Below, in pieces: positions 55,515 to 64,000 of a stretch of DNA of 64,000 bases; positions within the stretch are counted from its first letter, which is position 1; each line of letters begins with the position of its first letter. Location: positions 3,610,543 to 3,674,542 of the forward strand of contig NZ_AP024883.1 of the NCBI RefSeq assembly GCF_024346955.1. The letters run 5' to 3'. The position numbers were made by a program, and so were the translations under genes. The stretch is from Vibrio mangrovi. GTDB lineage: Bacteria; Pseudomonadota; Gammaproteobacteria; Enterobacterales; Vibrionaceae. The notes below the pieces were generated by a model. That model saw only the letters and a program-made list of their open reading frames with translations. It made no database searches and had not been told where the DNA came from.

Positions 55515-57056
55515 TTACCAAGTTTGAGTTGCTTTAAACTCATCGACCAGCTTCTTCAGCTGAGCTTCGATGTCATCGTTATAAGCACCAGTCTTGTTGA
55601 TCTCAGCTGCTAAATCAGCATATTGATTATGAGCGAACGACAGTAGTGCGGCTTCAAAATCAAGGAGTTTGTTCAGTTCAACATCCCCAAGATAACCACG
55701 TTCCGCAGCAAAGATAACCAATGCCTGGTCAAAGACTGACATTGGCGCATATTGCTTCTGCTTCATCAGTTCAGTAACTTTCTGACCATGATCCAGCTGT
55801 CTCTTCGTTGCATCATCCAGATCAGAAGAGAACTGAGCAAATGCTGCCAGTTCACGATACTGTGCAAGAGCCGTACGAATACCACCAGAAAGTTTCTTGA
55901 TGATTTTCGTTTGAGCAGAACCACCCACACGAGATACCGAGATACCAGGGTCAACCGCAGGACGAACCCCTGCATTAAACAATTCAGTTTGCAGGAAGAT
56001 CTGACCATCAGTAATCGAGATTACGTTTGTCGGTACGAATGCAGAAACGTCACCAGCCTGAGTTTCAATGATAGGCAATGCAGTTAAAGAACCTGTCTTA
56101 CCTTTCACTTCACCGTTTGTGAATTTCTCTACATAACCTTCGCTGACTCGCGCAGCACGCTCAAGCAGACGAGAGTGTAAGTAGAATACATCCCCAGGGA
56201 ATGCTTCACGGCCCGGTGGGCGTTTCAATAGTAGAGAAATCTGACGATAAGCAACGGCTTGCTTTGACAGATCATCATAAACGATCAGTGCATCTTCACC
56301 ACGATCACGGAAATATTCACCCATCGCACACCCAGCATAAGGAGCCAGATACTGCAGTGCCGCAGATTCGGAAGCAGAAGCAACAACAACAATTGTATTC
56401 GCCAGTGCGCCATGCTCTTCAAGCTTACGCACAACGTTTGCAATTGTGGATGCTTTCTGTCCAATCGCAACATAAATAGAATAAATACCAGAATCTTTTT
56501 GGTTGATAATCGAGTCAATCGCCATTGCTGTTTTACCAGTTTGACGGTCACCGATAACCAACTCACGCTGACCACGACCGATAGGAATCATCGAGTCAAC
56601 AGATTTATAACCAGTTTGAACAGGCTGATCGACCGACTTACGATCGATAACACCAGGAGCGATCACCTCCACAGGAGAAGTCAATTTCGCTTCAATCGGA
56701 CCTTTACCATCAATAGGCTCACCCAGCGTGTTCACCACACGACCAAGCAATTCGGGACCAACAGGAACTTCAAGAATCCGACCTGTACCTGTTACTTTTG
56801 TGCCTTCCTTAAGGTCGGCGTACGGGCCCATTACAACGGCACCAACCGAGTCACGCTCAAGGTTAAGTGCTAACGCATAACGGCCACCCGGTAATTCGAT
56901 CATTTCACCTTGCATCACGTCCTTCAGGCCGTGGATGCGGATAATACCATCGCTTACCGAGACGATAGTACCTTCATTGCGAGCTTCACTAACAACATTG
57001 AATGACTCAATACGTTGTTTAATTAGATCGCTAATTTCCGTGGAATTAAGTTGCAT
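55515..57056 (-). CDS. atpA: ATP synthase F1 alpha subunit
   Basis: A 513-residue non-catalytic nucleotide-binding subunit. Walker A GDRQTGKTA (about 169-177), the arginine-finger region PGISVSRVGGSAQ and the N-terminal MQLNSTEISDLIKQRI are canonical. The start at 57056 matches the family; the frame is open 10 codons further, but those are absent from homologues. It lies 13 nt after the atpH stop. Confidence 0.97.
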   Translation of the reverse strand: MQLNSTEISDLIKQRIESFNVVSEARNEGTIVSVSDGIIRIHGLKDVMQGEMIELPGGRYALALNLERDSVGAVVMGPYADLKEGTKVTGTGRILEVPVGPELLGRVVNTLGEPIDGKGPIEAKLTSPVEVIAPGVIDRKSVDQPVQTGYKSVDSMIPIGRGQRELVIGDRQTGKTAMAIDSIINQKDSGIYSIYVAIGQKASTIANVVRKLEEHGALANTIVVVASASESAALQYLAPYAGCAMGEYFRDRGEDALIVYDDLSKQAVAYRQISLLLKRPPGREAFPGDVFYLHSRLLERAARVSEGYVEKFTNGEVKGKTGSLTALPIIETQAGDVSAFVPTNVISITDGQIFLQTELFNAGVRPAVDPGISVSRVGGSAQTKIIKKLSGGIRTALAQYRELAAFAQFSSDLDDATKRQLDHGQKVTELMKQKQYAPMSVFDQALVIFAAERGYLGDVELNKLLDFEAALLSFAHNQYADLAAEINKTGAYNDDIEAQLKKLVDEFKATQTW

Positions 57057-57069
57057 GCTCCAATCCCCA

Positions 57070-57603
57070 TCAAGACTGTAATACATCGCTCAGACGGCTC
57101 AAACGGCCATGTACTGAGTTATCGATGATTAAGTCTCCGGCTCGAATAATTACCCCACCGAGTAGGGCCTCATCTACACTGCAATTCAGCTGTACTTTGC
57201 GCTCAAGGCGCTGCTCCAGTTTGCTGCTGATCTCTGCTTTTTGTTCTTCGGAAAGCTCCGTAGCCGAAACGACTTCAACTTCCACTTGTTTTTCATGCTC
57301 TTTTTTCAACACAAAAAACTGTTCACAAACATCAGGGAGCGTAATTAAACGCCCATTTTCAGCCATTACCCGAATCAGGTTCTGGCCATATTCATCAAAC
57401 TGTTCACCGCAAACGGCAACAAAAATTTCTGCCAGTCTATTGGCAGCCATTGAACTATTAAGTAGTTCACGGATCTGTTCGTTTTTGGTTACTTCGGCAG
57501 CAAAAGTAAGCATCTCACCCCATTGGTCGAGTTGCCCTTTTTCTACCGCAAAGTCAAACGCTGCTTTAGCATAGGGGCGTGCTATAGTTGTCAAATCAGA
57601 CAT
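57070..57603 (-). CDS. atpH: ATP synthase F1 delta subunit
   Basis: A 177-residue delta subunit that sits on top of F1 and joins the peripheral b2 stalk. The N-terminal six-helix bundle begins LTTIARPYAKAAFDFA; the C-terminal part ends GGVIIRAGDLIIDNSVHGRLSRL, typical of the family. It is 14 nt after atpF. The length equals that of E. coli (177). Confidence 0.95.
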   Translation of the reverse strand: MSDLTTIARPYAKAAFDFAVEKGQLDQWGEMLTFAAEVTKNEQIRELLNSSMAANRLAEIFVAVCGEQFDEYGQNLIRVMAENGRLITLPDVCEQFFVLKKEHEKQVEVEVVSATELSEEQKAEISSKLEQRLERKVQLNCSVDEALLGGVIIRAGDLIIDNSVHGRLSRLSDVLQS

Positions 57604-57617
57604 TTGCGCCCCCCTAA

Positions 57618-58088
57618 TTAAAGTTTCGCAGTAATGCTATCGAGAATATCTTTGTGCGCTTCTTTATCAATAGAACGCTCAAGAATTTTCTCAGCTCCAG
57701 CCACAGCAAGAGTAGCAACCTGTTTACGCAAGTCATCTCTGGCACGAACACGTAAAGACTCGATTTCAGCTTTAGCCTGAGCAAGAATATTTTCACGCTC
57801 AATAATTGCTTCGTCTCTTGCTTCATCAAGAATTTGTAATTTACGTTTATTCGCCTGTTCAATGACTTCAGCCGCTGCTTGCTTGGCTTCTTTGATACGT
57901 TCAGAAGCATTCGCTTTCGCTAGATCAAGGTCTTTTTCAGCGCGCTCAGCAGCAGATAAACCGTCAGCAATTTTTTTCTGACGCTCTTCAATAGCTGCCA
58001 TCAATGGTGGCCATACATACTTCATGCAGAACCAAACAAAGATCGCAAACGCAATAGCCTGACCCAGCAGAGTTGCGTTAATATTCAC
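57618..58088 (-). CDS. atpF: ATP synthase Fo b subunit
   Basis: A 156-residue b subunit: one N-terminal membrane helix (MNINATLLGQAIAFAIFVWF) followed by a long, highly charged helix that dimerises as the peripheral stator stalk and binds delta at its C-terminus. Length and sequence match the gammaproteobacterial b subunit (156). It lies between atpE and atpH with 70 nt upstream. Confidence 0.96.
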   Translation of the reverse strand: MNINATLLGQAIAFAIFVWFCMKYVWPPLMAAIEERQKKIADGLSAAERAEKDLDLAKANASERIKEAKQAAAEVIEQANKRKLQILDEARDEAIIERENILAQAKAEIESLRVRARDDLRKQVATLAVAGAEKILERSIDKEAHKDILDSITAKL

Positions 58089-58158
58089 CGCAGACTCCTT
58101 CTATGTTTGCAAATAATTAAAAACACCAGCCAATTTATATGCACTTATTTGTGCTTAC

Positions 58159-58401
58159 TTAGCCGGCAACCGCAAACATGACGTACAAACCCAGACCCAC
58201 AGAGATCATAGGAATCGCGTCCACAAGACCCATAACGATAAAGAACTGAGTACGGATAAGTGGGATAAGATCTGGTTGACGAGCAGCACCTTCAAGATAC
58301 TTACCACCAAGCATACCGATACCGATCGCTGCACCAATCGCTGCCAAGCCCATCATGATTGCCGCTGAAAGATACAGCAGATCCATGTTCAAGTTTTCCA
58401 T
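58159..58401 (-). CDS. atpE: ATP synthase Fo c subunit
   Basis: An 80-residue, two-helix proteolipid forming the rotor ring. The proton-binding carboxylate is Asp61 in MGLVDAIPM; the polar loop RQPD that contacts gamma/epsilon is at 41-44. No Na+-type ligand set is apparent, so the enzyme is H+-driven. The start is the ATG at 58401 with GGAG 6 nt upstream; a TTG 4 codons earlier overlaps this ribosome site and is unlikely. Confidence 0.96.
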   Translation of the reverse strand: MENLNMDLLYLSAAIMMGLAAIGAAIGIGMLGGKYLEGAARQPDLIPLIRTQFFIVMGLVDAIPMISVGLGLYVMFAVAG

Positions 58402-58451
58402 TGTTGACTCCAAGTTTTGTACTAATTGAGTTTCTGATTGATTAAGTTTAA

Positions 58452-59234
58452 TTAGTGATCTTCAGAAGCTTGAGACAGATAAACTATCGTCAATACCATG
58501 AAGATAAATGCTTGTAATGTGATGATCAGTATATGGAAAATAGCCCAAGGCACTGACAACACCCACTGTGACCACCACGGTAACAATCCGGCAATCAAAA
58601 TAAAGATCAATTCACCCGCATACATGTTACCGAACAAACGAAGACCCAGTGATACCGGCTTCGAAATCAGAGTCACCCCTTCCAGAATCAAGTTGATTGG
58701 AATGAATGCCCAATGATTAAATGGCTGCAGTGTTAGCTCTTTTGCAAACCCGACTGGCCCTTTGATTTTGAAGCTGTAGTACAGAATCAAAACAAAGACG
58801 CCCAACGCCATCGATAGCGTAATATTTACGTCGGCAGAAGGAACGACACGAAGATAGTGTACTCCTACTAAGCTTGCTGCATGAGGAAGAAAATCTACCG
58901 GGATCAAGTCCATTAAGTTCATCAGGAACACCCATCCGAAAATGGTTATCGCCAATGGAGCAATTAACGCACTTTTTCCGCTGAATACATCTCTGACAGT
59001 CCCATCGACAAACTCAACAATCATCTCAATGAAACACTGTAGTTTGCCGGGCACATCACTTGTTGCATTTTTGGCTACACGAGAAAACAGCCAAAGCATT
59101 CCAGCCCCCAGAAGAACAGAGATAATCATAGAGTCTATATTCAGACTCCAGAATCCTTCTCCCGAACTTAAAAAGGTCAAGTGGTGAGAGATATATTCTT
59201 GAGAGGTTAGAGTGGTTTCACCTGAACCAGACAT
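58452..59234 (-). CDS. atpB: ATP synthase Fo a subunit
   Basis: A 260-residue membrane subunit with five to six helices that provides the two proton half-channels. The essential Arg is in SLGLRLFGNMYAGEL; the conserved Gln/Glu/His residues are in the last helices (LILEGVTL, ITLQAFIFMVLTIVYL). It is 13 nt after atpI and before atpE. The length is usual for vibrios. Confidence 0.95.
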   Translation of the reverse strand: MSGSGETTLTSQEYISHHLTFLSSGEGFWSLNIDSMIISVLLGAGMLWLFSRVAKNATSDVPGKLQCFIEMIVEFVDGTVRDVFSGKSALIAPLAITIFGWVFLMNLMDLIPVDFLPHAASLVGVHYLRVVPSADVNITLSMALGVFVLILYYSFKIKGPVGFAKELTLQPFNHWAFIPINLILEGVTLISKPVSLGLRLFGNMYAGELIFILIAGLLPWWSQWVLSVPWAIFHILIITLQAFIFMVLTIVYLSQASEDH

Positions 59235-59246
59235 TGAATATCCTAT

Positions 59247-59615
59247 CTATTCACGGTTGATTGATAAAAATGACGTTACGAACTGCACCACACTTGCCAG
59301 ACAATAAAACACAATAAGAGCCCCGGCATTTATGTCAATTTCCTTAAAAATAAACACTAAAACGCCAGCGGTCATCATCAGTTTGTAGATATTGCCCATA
59401 TATGCACGACCAACATCCAGACCGGCATTATCTTCACGGTCCAGATTTTTATGCATATACAAATTAGCCAGTAATGAAGGTACGATGTACGTAAGTCCCC
59501 CAAGAAAAGCAGAAAGACCACTTTTCTCATCCAGCACATAGCCGACAATGGTAGCTGATACAGTAAAAAAGGCTAACTGCCACAAGAATGACAGAATAAA
59601 CCATTTATTTAACAT
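59247..59615 (-). CDS. atpI: ATP synthase assembly protein AtpI
   Basis: A 122-residue inner-membrane protein with four helices, first gene of the atp operon. AtpI helps assemble the c-ring and is not in the finished enzyme. The LGGLTYIVPSLLANLYMHK segment is typical. The operon promoter should lie in 59616-59763, downstream of parB, though transcription may also read through from parB. Confidence 0.9.
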   Translation of the reverse strand: MLNKWFILSFLWQLAFFTVSATIVGYVLDEKSGLSAFLGGLTYIVPSLLANLYMHKNLDREDNAGLDVGRAYMGNIYKLMMTAGVLVFIFKEIDINAGALIVFYCLASVVQFVTSFLSINRE

Positions 59616-59720
59616 AAGTTACCACCCGTTAACTATAGGCCGATTATACATCCGCCTTTACCTTTTACAATAAAGCCGGACCTACAATTCCTCTAGATAC
59701 ATCACAAAAACCCATAAAAT

Positions 59721-59759
59721 GTAAAACAATGATTGCAAAAATAAACATTTTTGTTTTAC
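59721..59759 (-). terminator. Inverted repeat after parB
   Basis: Perfect 9-bp arms GTAAAACAA/TTGTTTTAC, 21-nt spacer, 5 nt beyond the parB stop codon, and followed by ATTTTAT on the minus strand. It is a weak terminator or a protein site. Confidence 0.5.
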
Positions 59760-59763
59760 GGGA

Positions 59764-60657
59764 TTATGACTCTAGTTTTGTTGTTAGTGATTGTAATATT
59801 TCTTCCAGGGCCTGACTGTCCGCCACACTGATTGTAATTTTCCCTTGCCCTTTATCAGAAAGGTTTACAGAAACTTTTGCATGCAGCATTTCACCCAATC
59901 TTTCCGACAAATTCAACGCATGATTCGTTACAACAGGTTTCTGAATTTCAGGCTTAGGTGACAGCTCTCTTTTTACTAGCTGTTCAGTCTGACGCACTGT
60001 CAGTTGCTTTTTGGCAACCTGGCTGGCAATAGCTATCTGGGCTTCTCCTTCCAGCATCAATAATGCCCGGGCATGCCCCATTTCAAGCTTTCTCTCTGCA
60101 ACCAGTGATTTCACCACATCATCCAACTGATTCAGTCGTAATAAATTCGTGACTGTGGTTCTGGATTTACCTATTGCATCAGCAACTTGCTGATGTGTCA
60201 GTTTAAATTCGTCCTGCAACCGTTCCAGAGCCTGGGCTTCTTCAATGGCATTCAAATCTTCCCGTTGAATATTTTCAATCAGAGCCATTGCTATTGCAGC
60301 ACGATCTTCCACATGCTTCACCAGACACGGAACCTGTTTCAGTCCCGCATGTCTGGCAGCCCGCCAGCGTCGTTCCCCGGCAATAATTTCATAGTGACCA
60401 TTATCGATAGGCCGCACAACGATCGGTTGAATAATTCCCTGAGACTGAATCGAGGCTGACAGTTCTTCCAGTGTTTCAGGAGAAACATCTTTACGAGGCT
60501 GATACACTCCGGGTCTCAGATGAGCGATAGAAATATCGGCTAATTCACCATCAGATGACAATGTCTGGCTATGGGTTGCCACCTGTTGCTTTTCTCTCGC
60601 CATAGAACTTGTCGAAAGCAACGCATCCAACCCTTTTCCTAAACCACGTTTAGACAT
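59764..60657 (-). CDS. parB: Chromosome partition protein ParB
   Basis: A 297-residue CTP-dependent DNA clamp that loads at parS. The N-terminal KRGLGKGLDALLS is the ParA-stimulating segment. The CTP-binding motif is AGERRWRA (C2 region), followed by ENIQREDLN. The central helix-turn-helix LTHQQVADAIGKSRTTVTNLLRL reads parS, and a C-terminal leucine-rich dimer domain ends the chain. Two perfect parS sites lie at 26527 and 30230. It is cotranscribed after parA (24 nt). Confidence 0.96.
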   Translation of the reverse strand: MSKRGLGKGLDALLSTSSMAREKQQVATHSQTLSSDGELADISIAHLRPGVYQPRKDVSPETLEELSASIQSQGIIQPIVVRPIDNGHYEIIAGERRWRAARHAGLKQVPCLVKHVEDRAAIAMALIENIQREDLNAIEEAQALERLQDEFKLTHQQVADAIGKSRTTVTNLLRLNQLDDVVKSLVAERKLEMGHARALLMLEGEAQIAIASQVAKKQLTVRQTEQLVKRELSPKPEIQKPVVTNHALNLSERLGEMLHAKVSVNLSDKGQGKITISVADSQALEEILQSLTTKLES

Positions 60658-60681
60658 GTAAGCGGATTCCTTTATCTTTGG

Positions 60682-61455
60682 TTATGCAGTGACTTCTTCC
60701 CGGCGCAGCATCTCTCCGGCTAATGCCAGATAAGCTTTGGCCCCAACAGAGTATTTATCATAATACATTGCCGGTTTACCATGACTTGGCGCTTCGGCAA
60801 GACGAACATTGCGCGGGATAACGGTACGATACACTTTGTCACCAAAGTGTTGTTTTAATTGATCGGATACCTCATTGGAGAGTCGATTACGAGGATCATA
60901 CATCGTTCTCAGTAACCCTTCGATTTTCAGGTTACTATTCACCACAGCTGCCAGCTTACTTATGGTATCCATCAGGGCCGTTAATCCCTCAAGCGCAAAA
61001 TACTCGCATTGCATTGGTACTAATACAGAATCCGCAGCAGCCATCGCATTGATTGTAAGGAGGTTCAGAGAGGGAGGACAATCGATAAAGATGAAATCAT
61101 AGTTATCACGAACCGAGGAGAGTATATTTTTCAGCCGGACTTCACGGGCAAAAACTTCCATGAGTTTTATTTCTGCGGCAGTAACATCACCATTCGCAGC
61201 AATTAAATGATAACGACCGGTTGTCTTTTCACAGACGACTTCCTGGAAAGGAACTTCCTCAACCAGTAAATCATAGGCCGTATAATCGATCTGATATTTA
61301 TCTACGCCGCTTGCCATCGTTGCGTTCCCTTGCGGGTCAAGATCAATCACTAATACCTTACGTTTCGTTGCCGCCATTGAGGCAGCAAGATTGACACAAG
61401 TTGTTGTTTTACCAACACCACCTTTCTGGTTGGCGATTGCTACTATTTTTCCCAC
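60682..61455 (-). CDS. parA: Chromosome partition ATPase ParA
   Basis: A 257-residue Walker-type ParA/Soj ATPase. The deviant Walker A is KGGVGKTT (about 10-17), with Walker A' VLVIDLDPQGNA and Walker B FIFIDCPPSL. ATP-bound ParA dimers coat the nucleoid and pull ParB-parS complexes. It has no N-terminal helix-turn-helix, as in other chromosomal ParA proteins. It follows rsmG by 15 nt and likely belongs to an mnmG-rsmG-parA-parB transcript. Confidence 0.96.
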   Translation of the reverse strand: MGKIVAIANQKGGVGKTTTCVNLAASMAATKRKVLVIDLDPQGNATMASGVDKYQIDYTAYDLLVEEVPFQEVVCEKTTGRYHLIAANGDVTAAEIKLMEVFAREVRLKNILSSVRDNYDFIFIDCPPSLNLLTINAMAAADSVLVPMQCEYFALEGLTALMDTISKLAAVVNSNLKIEGLLRTMYDPRNRLSNEVSDQLKQHFGDKVYRTVIPRNVRLAEAPSHGKPAMYYDKYSVGAKAYLALAGEMLRREEVTA

Positions 61456-61470
61456 GGCATGCCTCGTTGT

Positions 61471-62103
61471 CTATTCCTTGCGCGATAAGATTACAAGATG
61501 ACGCTCACCTTCTAACTCCGGAACTGCTAAAGATTGGATATCTATCACAGAACACCATTCAGGAAGCAAATCTATCTCATCATGCGGTATTTGTCCTTTC
61601 AATGCCAAAAAAACACCCTCATCATCCTTCGGAAGGTGGTGACACCAATTTACCATATCTACCATGGAAGCAAATGCTCTACTGAGTACACCATCAAATT
61701 TATCTTCTGGCTGGAAATCTTCCACTCGGCTTTGAACCGGTGTCACATTATGAATATTCAATTCATAAATCACCTGTTTAATAAACCGAATGCGTTTTCC
61801 CAAACTATCCAGCAAAGTAAAACATTTATCTGGATTCATAATAGCCAGTGGAATACCGGGCAAACCCGGACCAGTACCAACGTCAATAAAGTTCTTACCG
61901 GGTAAGTGAGGACTTACAACGATGCTATCCATGATATGTTTCACCAACATGTCTTCCGGATGACGGACCGAAGTCAGATTGTAAGCTTTATTCCATTTAT
62001 CCAATAATTCAACATACCCGATCAAAAGCGCCAGCTGTTGTTCACTTACGATCAGATCTGTTTGTGCAATCAACTGCTCCAAACGTGCTGCCAGTGTTCC
62101 CAT
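61471..62103 (-). CDS. rsmG: 16S rRNA (guanine-527-N7)-methyltransferase RsmG
   Basis: A 210-residue SAM methyltransferase for G527 of 16S rRNA; its loss gives low-level streptomycin resistance in other bacteria. Motif I is FIDVGTGPGLPGIPLAI (about 76-92). The N-terminal helices carry LLDKWNKAYNLTSVR and the downstream VLSRAFASM. The start is 1 nt after the mnmG stop, so the two are translationally coupled. Confidence 0.96.
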   Translation of the reverse strand: MGTLAARLEQLIAQTDLIVSEQQLALLIGYVELLDKWNKAYNLTSVRHPEDMLVKHIMDSIVVSPHLPGKNFIDVGTGPGLPGIPLAIMNPDKCFTLLDSLGKRIRFIKQVIYELNIHNVTPVQSRVEDFQPEDKFDGVLSRAFASMVDMVNWCHHLPKDDEGVFLALKGQIPHDEIDLLPEWCSVIDIQSLAVPELEGERHLVILSRKE

Positions 62104-62104
62104 A

Positions 62105-64000
62105 TTACGCTGCTTCTCCCTTCTTAAGCATGCCGTTTTTCTTCAGGTAAACCAGCAAGATAGAAATTGCTGCCGGAGTGACTCCGGAAATACGTGATGC
62201 AATTCCGACAGTCTCAGGTTTCGCCGTATTGAGTTTGATCACAACTTCATTAGACAAACCTTTCACATGACTGTAATCCAAATCAGCAGGTAATCTGGTA
62301 TTTTCATGGCGCAGTGATTTTTCAATTTCATCTTTCTGACGCTGAATATATCCTTCGTACTTCACCTGAATTTCAACCTGTTCAGCAGCCTGATGATCTT
62401 CCAGCGCCGGAGAATACTGCGGTAAAGTCGTCAATAAATCATAGGTCATTTCAGGGCGACGTAATAGATCCTCTCCGCTGGCTTCTCGGGAAACCGGTGT
62501 TTTCAGCATCGCATTCAACGTTTCAATCCCGGTTGATTCAGGATTAATCCATATCTCTTTCAGACGCTGACGTTCCCGTTCCATATTCTCAACTTTCTGA
62601 TTGAAACGAGCCCAACGTATATCATCAACCAGACCAAGCTCCCGTCCTTTTTCAGTTAAACGTAAGTCAGCATTATCTTCCCGGAGTAACAAACGATATT
62701 CTGCACGGGATGTAAACATCCGGTATGGTTCTTTTGTTCCCAGAGTTGAAAGATCATCGATCAAAACACCCATGTAGGCTTGATCTCTACGCGGGCTCCA
62801 GCCTTCTTTTTCCTGTGAGAACAGGCTGGCATTTAAACCGGCCATCAGTCCTTGTGCAGCCGCTTCTTCATACCCGGTCGTCCCGTTAATCTGTCCGGCA
62901 AAGAACAGACCCCGGATAAATTTCGTTTCATAGGTCTGCTTTAAATCCCGCGGATCAAAGAAATCATACTCAATCGCATAACCAGGGCGAACAATATGTG
63001 CATTTTCAAAACCTTGCATTGATTGCACAATCTGTACCTGTACATCAAACGGTAAGCTGGTGGAGATTCCATTCGGATACAATTCTGTGGTTGTCAGCCC
63101 TTCTGGCTCAATAAAGATCTGGTGGCTGTCTTTATCAGCAAAGCGCATAACCTTATCTTCTATTGACGGACAATAGCGTGGCCCAATACCTTCGATCACA
63201 CCAGCATACATTGGGCTTCGATCCAGGTTATTCCGGATCACATCATGTGTTTTCTCATTGGTATGAGTGATATAGCAAGGGATCTGACGAGGATGTTGAT
63301 CCCGGAGACCTAAAAATGAAAAGACCGGTGTTGGATCATCGCCATGCTGAACGGCAAGCTGAGAAAAATCAACGGATCGTGCGTCAATACGAGGTGGTGT
63401 TCCGGTTTTTAAACGATCAACCCGAAATGGTAATTCCCGTAATCGTTGTGCCAAAGCGATCGAAGGAGGATCGCCTGCGCGGCCTCCTGAGTAGTTTTCC
63501 ATACCAATATGGATCTTTCCACCCAGAAATGTTCCAACGGTCAGTACAACCGCTTTGGCGTGGAATTTAAGCCCCATTTGCGTAACGACACCAACAACTT
63601 GATCCTGTTCAACGATCAAATCGTCAGCTGACTGCTGAAACAGTGTCAGGTTCGGTGTATTTTCCAGAGCATGTCGTACATAAGCTTTATACAAAGCTCT
63701 GTCTGCCTGAGCCCGGGTAGCTCTGACTGCCGGACCTTTTGAAGCGTTCAGTGTTCTGAACTGAATACCTGCATGATCGATTGCCTGGGCCATTAAGCCA
63801 CCTAAAGCATCAACCTCTTTGACCAGATGTCCTTTTCCGATCCCACCGATAGCCGGGTTACATGACATTTGTCCCAGCGTGTCTATGTTATGAGTCAGAA
63901 GGAGTGTTTTTTGTCCTGTGCGAGCAGAGGAGAGAGCGGCTTCCGTTCCTGCGTGACCGCCACCAACGACAATGACGTCAAAATTTTCGTGATAAAGCAT
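62105..64000 (-). CDS. mnmG: tRNA uridine-5-carboxymethylaminomethyl modification enzyme MnmG
   Basis: A 631-residue FAD enzyme that, with MnmE, makes the cmnm5U modification at the wobble position of tRNAs. The FAD site is VVGGGHAGTEAAL (about 11-23). The two active Cys regions (MSCNPAIGGIGKGH and RYCPSIEDK) and the C-terminal GISRVTPAAI-type helical part are intact. The start codon lies on the very last bases of the window, and the length is that of E. coli MnmG, so the gene is complete. oriC is expected just beyond. Confidence 0.97.
   Translation of the reverse strand: MLYHENFDVIVVGGGHAGTEAALSSARTGQKTLLLTHNIDTLGQMSCNPAIGGIGKGHLVKEVDALGGLMAQAIDHAGIQFRTLNASKGPAVRATRAQADRALYKAYVRHALENTPNLTLFQQSADDLIVEQDQVVGVVTQMGLKFHAKAVVLTVGTFLGGKIHIGMENYSGGRAGDPPSIALAQRLRELPFRVDRLKTGTPPRIDARSVDFSQLAVQHGDDPTPVFSFLGLRDQHPRQIPCYITHTNEKTHDVIRNNLDRSPMYAGVIEGIGPRYCPSIEDKVMRFADKDSHQIFIEPEGLTTTELYPNGISTSLPFDVQVQIVQSMQGFENAHIVRPGYAIEYDFFDPRDLKQTYETKFIRGLFFAGQINGTTGYEEAAAQGLMAGLNASLFSQEKEGWSPRRDQAYMGVLIDDLSTLGTKEPYRMFTSRAEYRLLLREDNADLRLTEKGRELGLVDDIRWARFNQKVENMERERQRLKEIWINPESTGIETLNAMLKTPVSREASGEDLLRRPEMTYDLLTTLPQYSPALEDHQAAEQVEIQVKYEGYIQRQKDEIEKSLRHENTRLPADLDYSHVKGLSNEVVIKLNTAKPETVGIASRISGVTPAAISILLVYLKKNGMLKKGEAA

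Overview
The window reads as chromosome 1 of a Vibrio-like gammaproteobacterium (Vibrionaceae) just to one side of the replication origin. The evidence is the block glmU-atpCDGAHFEBI-parB-parA-rsmG-mnmG at the right end, with mnmG's start codon on the last base. Gammaproteobacterial oriC normally lies just upstream of mnmG, so it is expected immediately beyond position 64000. Other support is an rRNA operon with a Glu-Lys-Val tRNA spacer, uspB/ftnA/uspA, asnC, and the linked yigZ-trkH-hemG-rrn and fadBA genes. The species cannot be named from the sequence.

Layout. 0-2.2 kb: an alpha/beta hydrolase convergent with a LysR regulator. 2.4-10.7 kb: an accessory island holding a 2452-residue exported SpvB/RHS giant that ends in a lipase-like C-terminal domain, flanked by a small exported protein (candidate immunity protein) and a small membrane/coiled-coil protein. 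11-17.3 kb: core genes (flavoprotein, uspB, ftnA, uspA, a DMT transporter, rsmJ, asnC) and small unknowns. 17.5-26.5 kb: aminopeptidase P, then a complete choline-to-glycine-betaine operon betIBA plus a choline ABC importer. 26.5-33 kb: thiCEFSGH with a TPP riboswitch and two perfect parS sites, one inside the thiE reading frame. 33-37.4 kb: crcB/fluC, a Tat-signal multicopper oxidase, and a GH43 glycosidase with a GPH-type sugar symporter. 37.6-43.9 kb: one rRNA operon on the minus strand (16S-tRNA Glu-Lys-Val-23S-5S-tRNA-Asp) that ends in an unusual tandem array of degenerate tRNA-Asp-like sequences, each with its own terminator. 43.9-46.6 kb: hemG, trkH, yigZ. 46.9-51.2 kb: a small membrane protein of unknown role, then fadBA behind a FadR-like site. 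51.2-64 kb: glmU, the ATP synthase operon, parAB, rsmG and mnmG.

How the parts fit. ParA/ParB (60-61.5 kb) should act on the parS sites at 26.5 and 30.2 kb, so the partition genes and two of their centromere sites lie within about 37 kb of the presumed origin. The heavily transcribed operons (rrn, atp, thi) are on the minus strand, which is co-directional with a fork moving leftward from that origin. The bet cluster encodes uptake and two-step oxidation of choline to the osmoprotectant betaine, which fits a salt-exposed organism.

The two least ordinary regions are the RHS/SpvB island and the tRNA-Asp-like repeat array after the rRNA operon.
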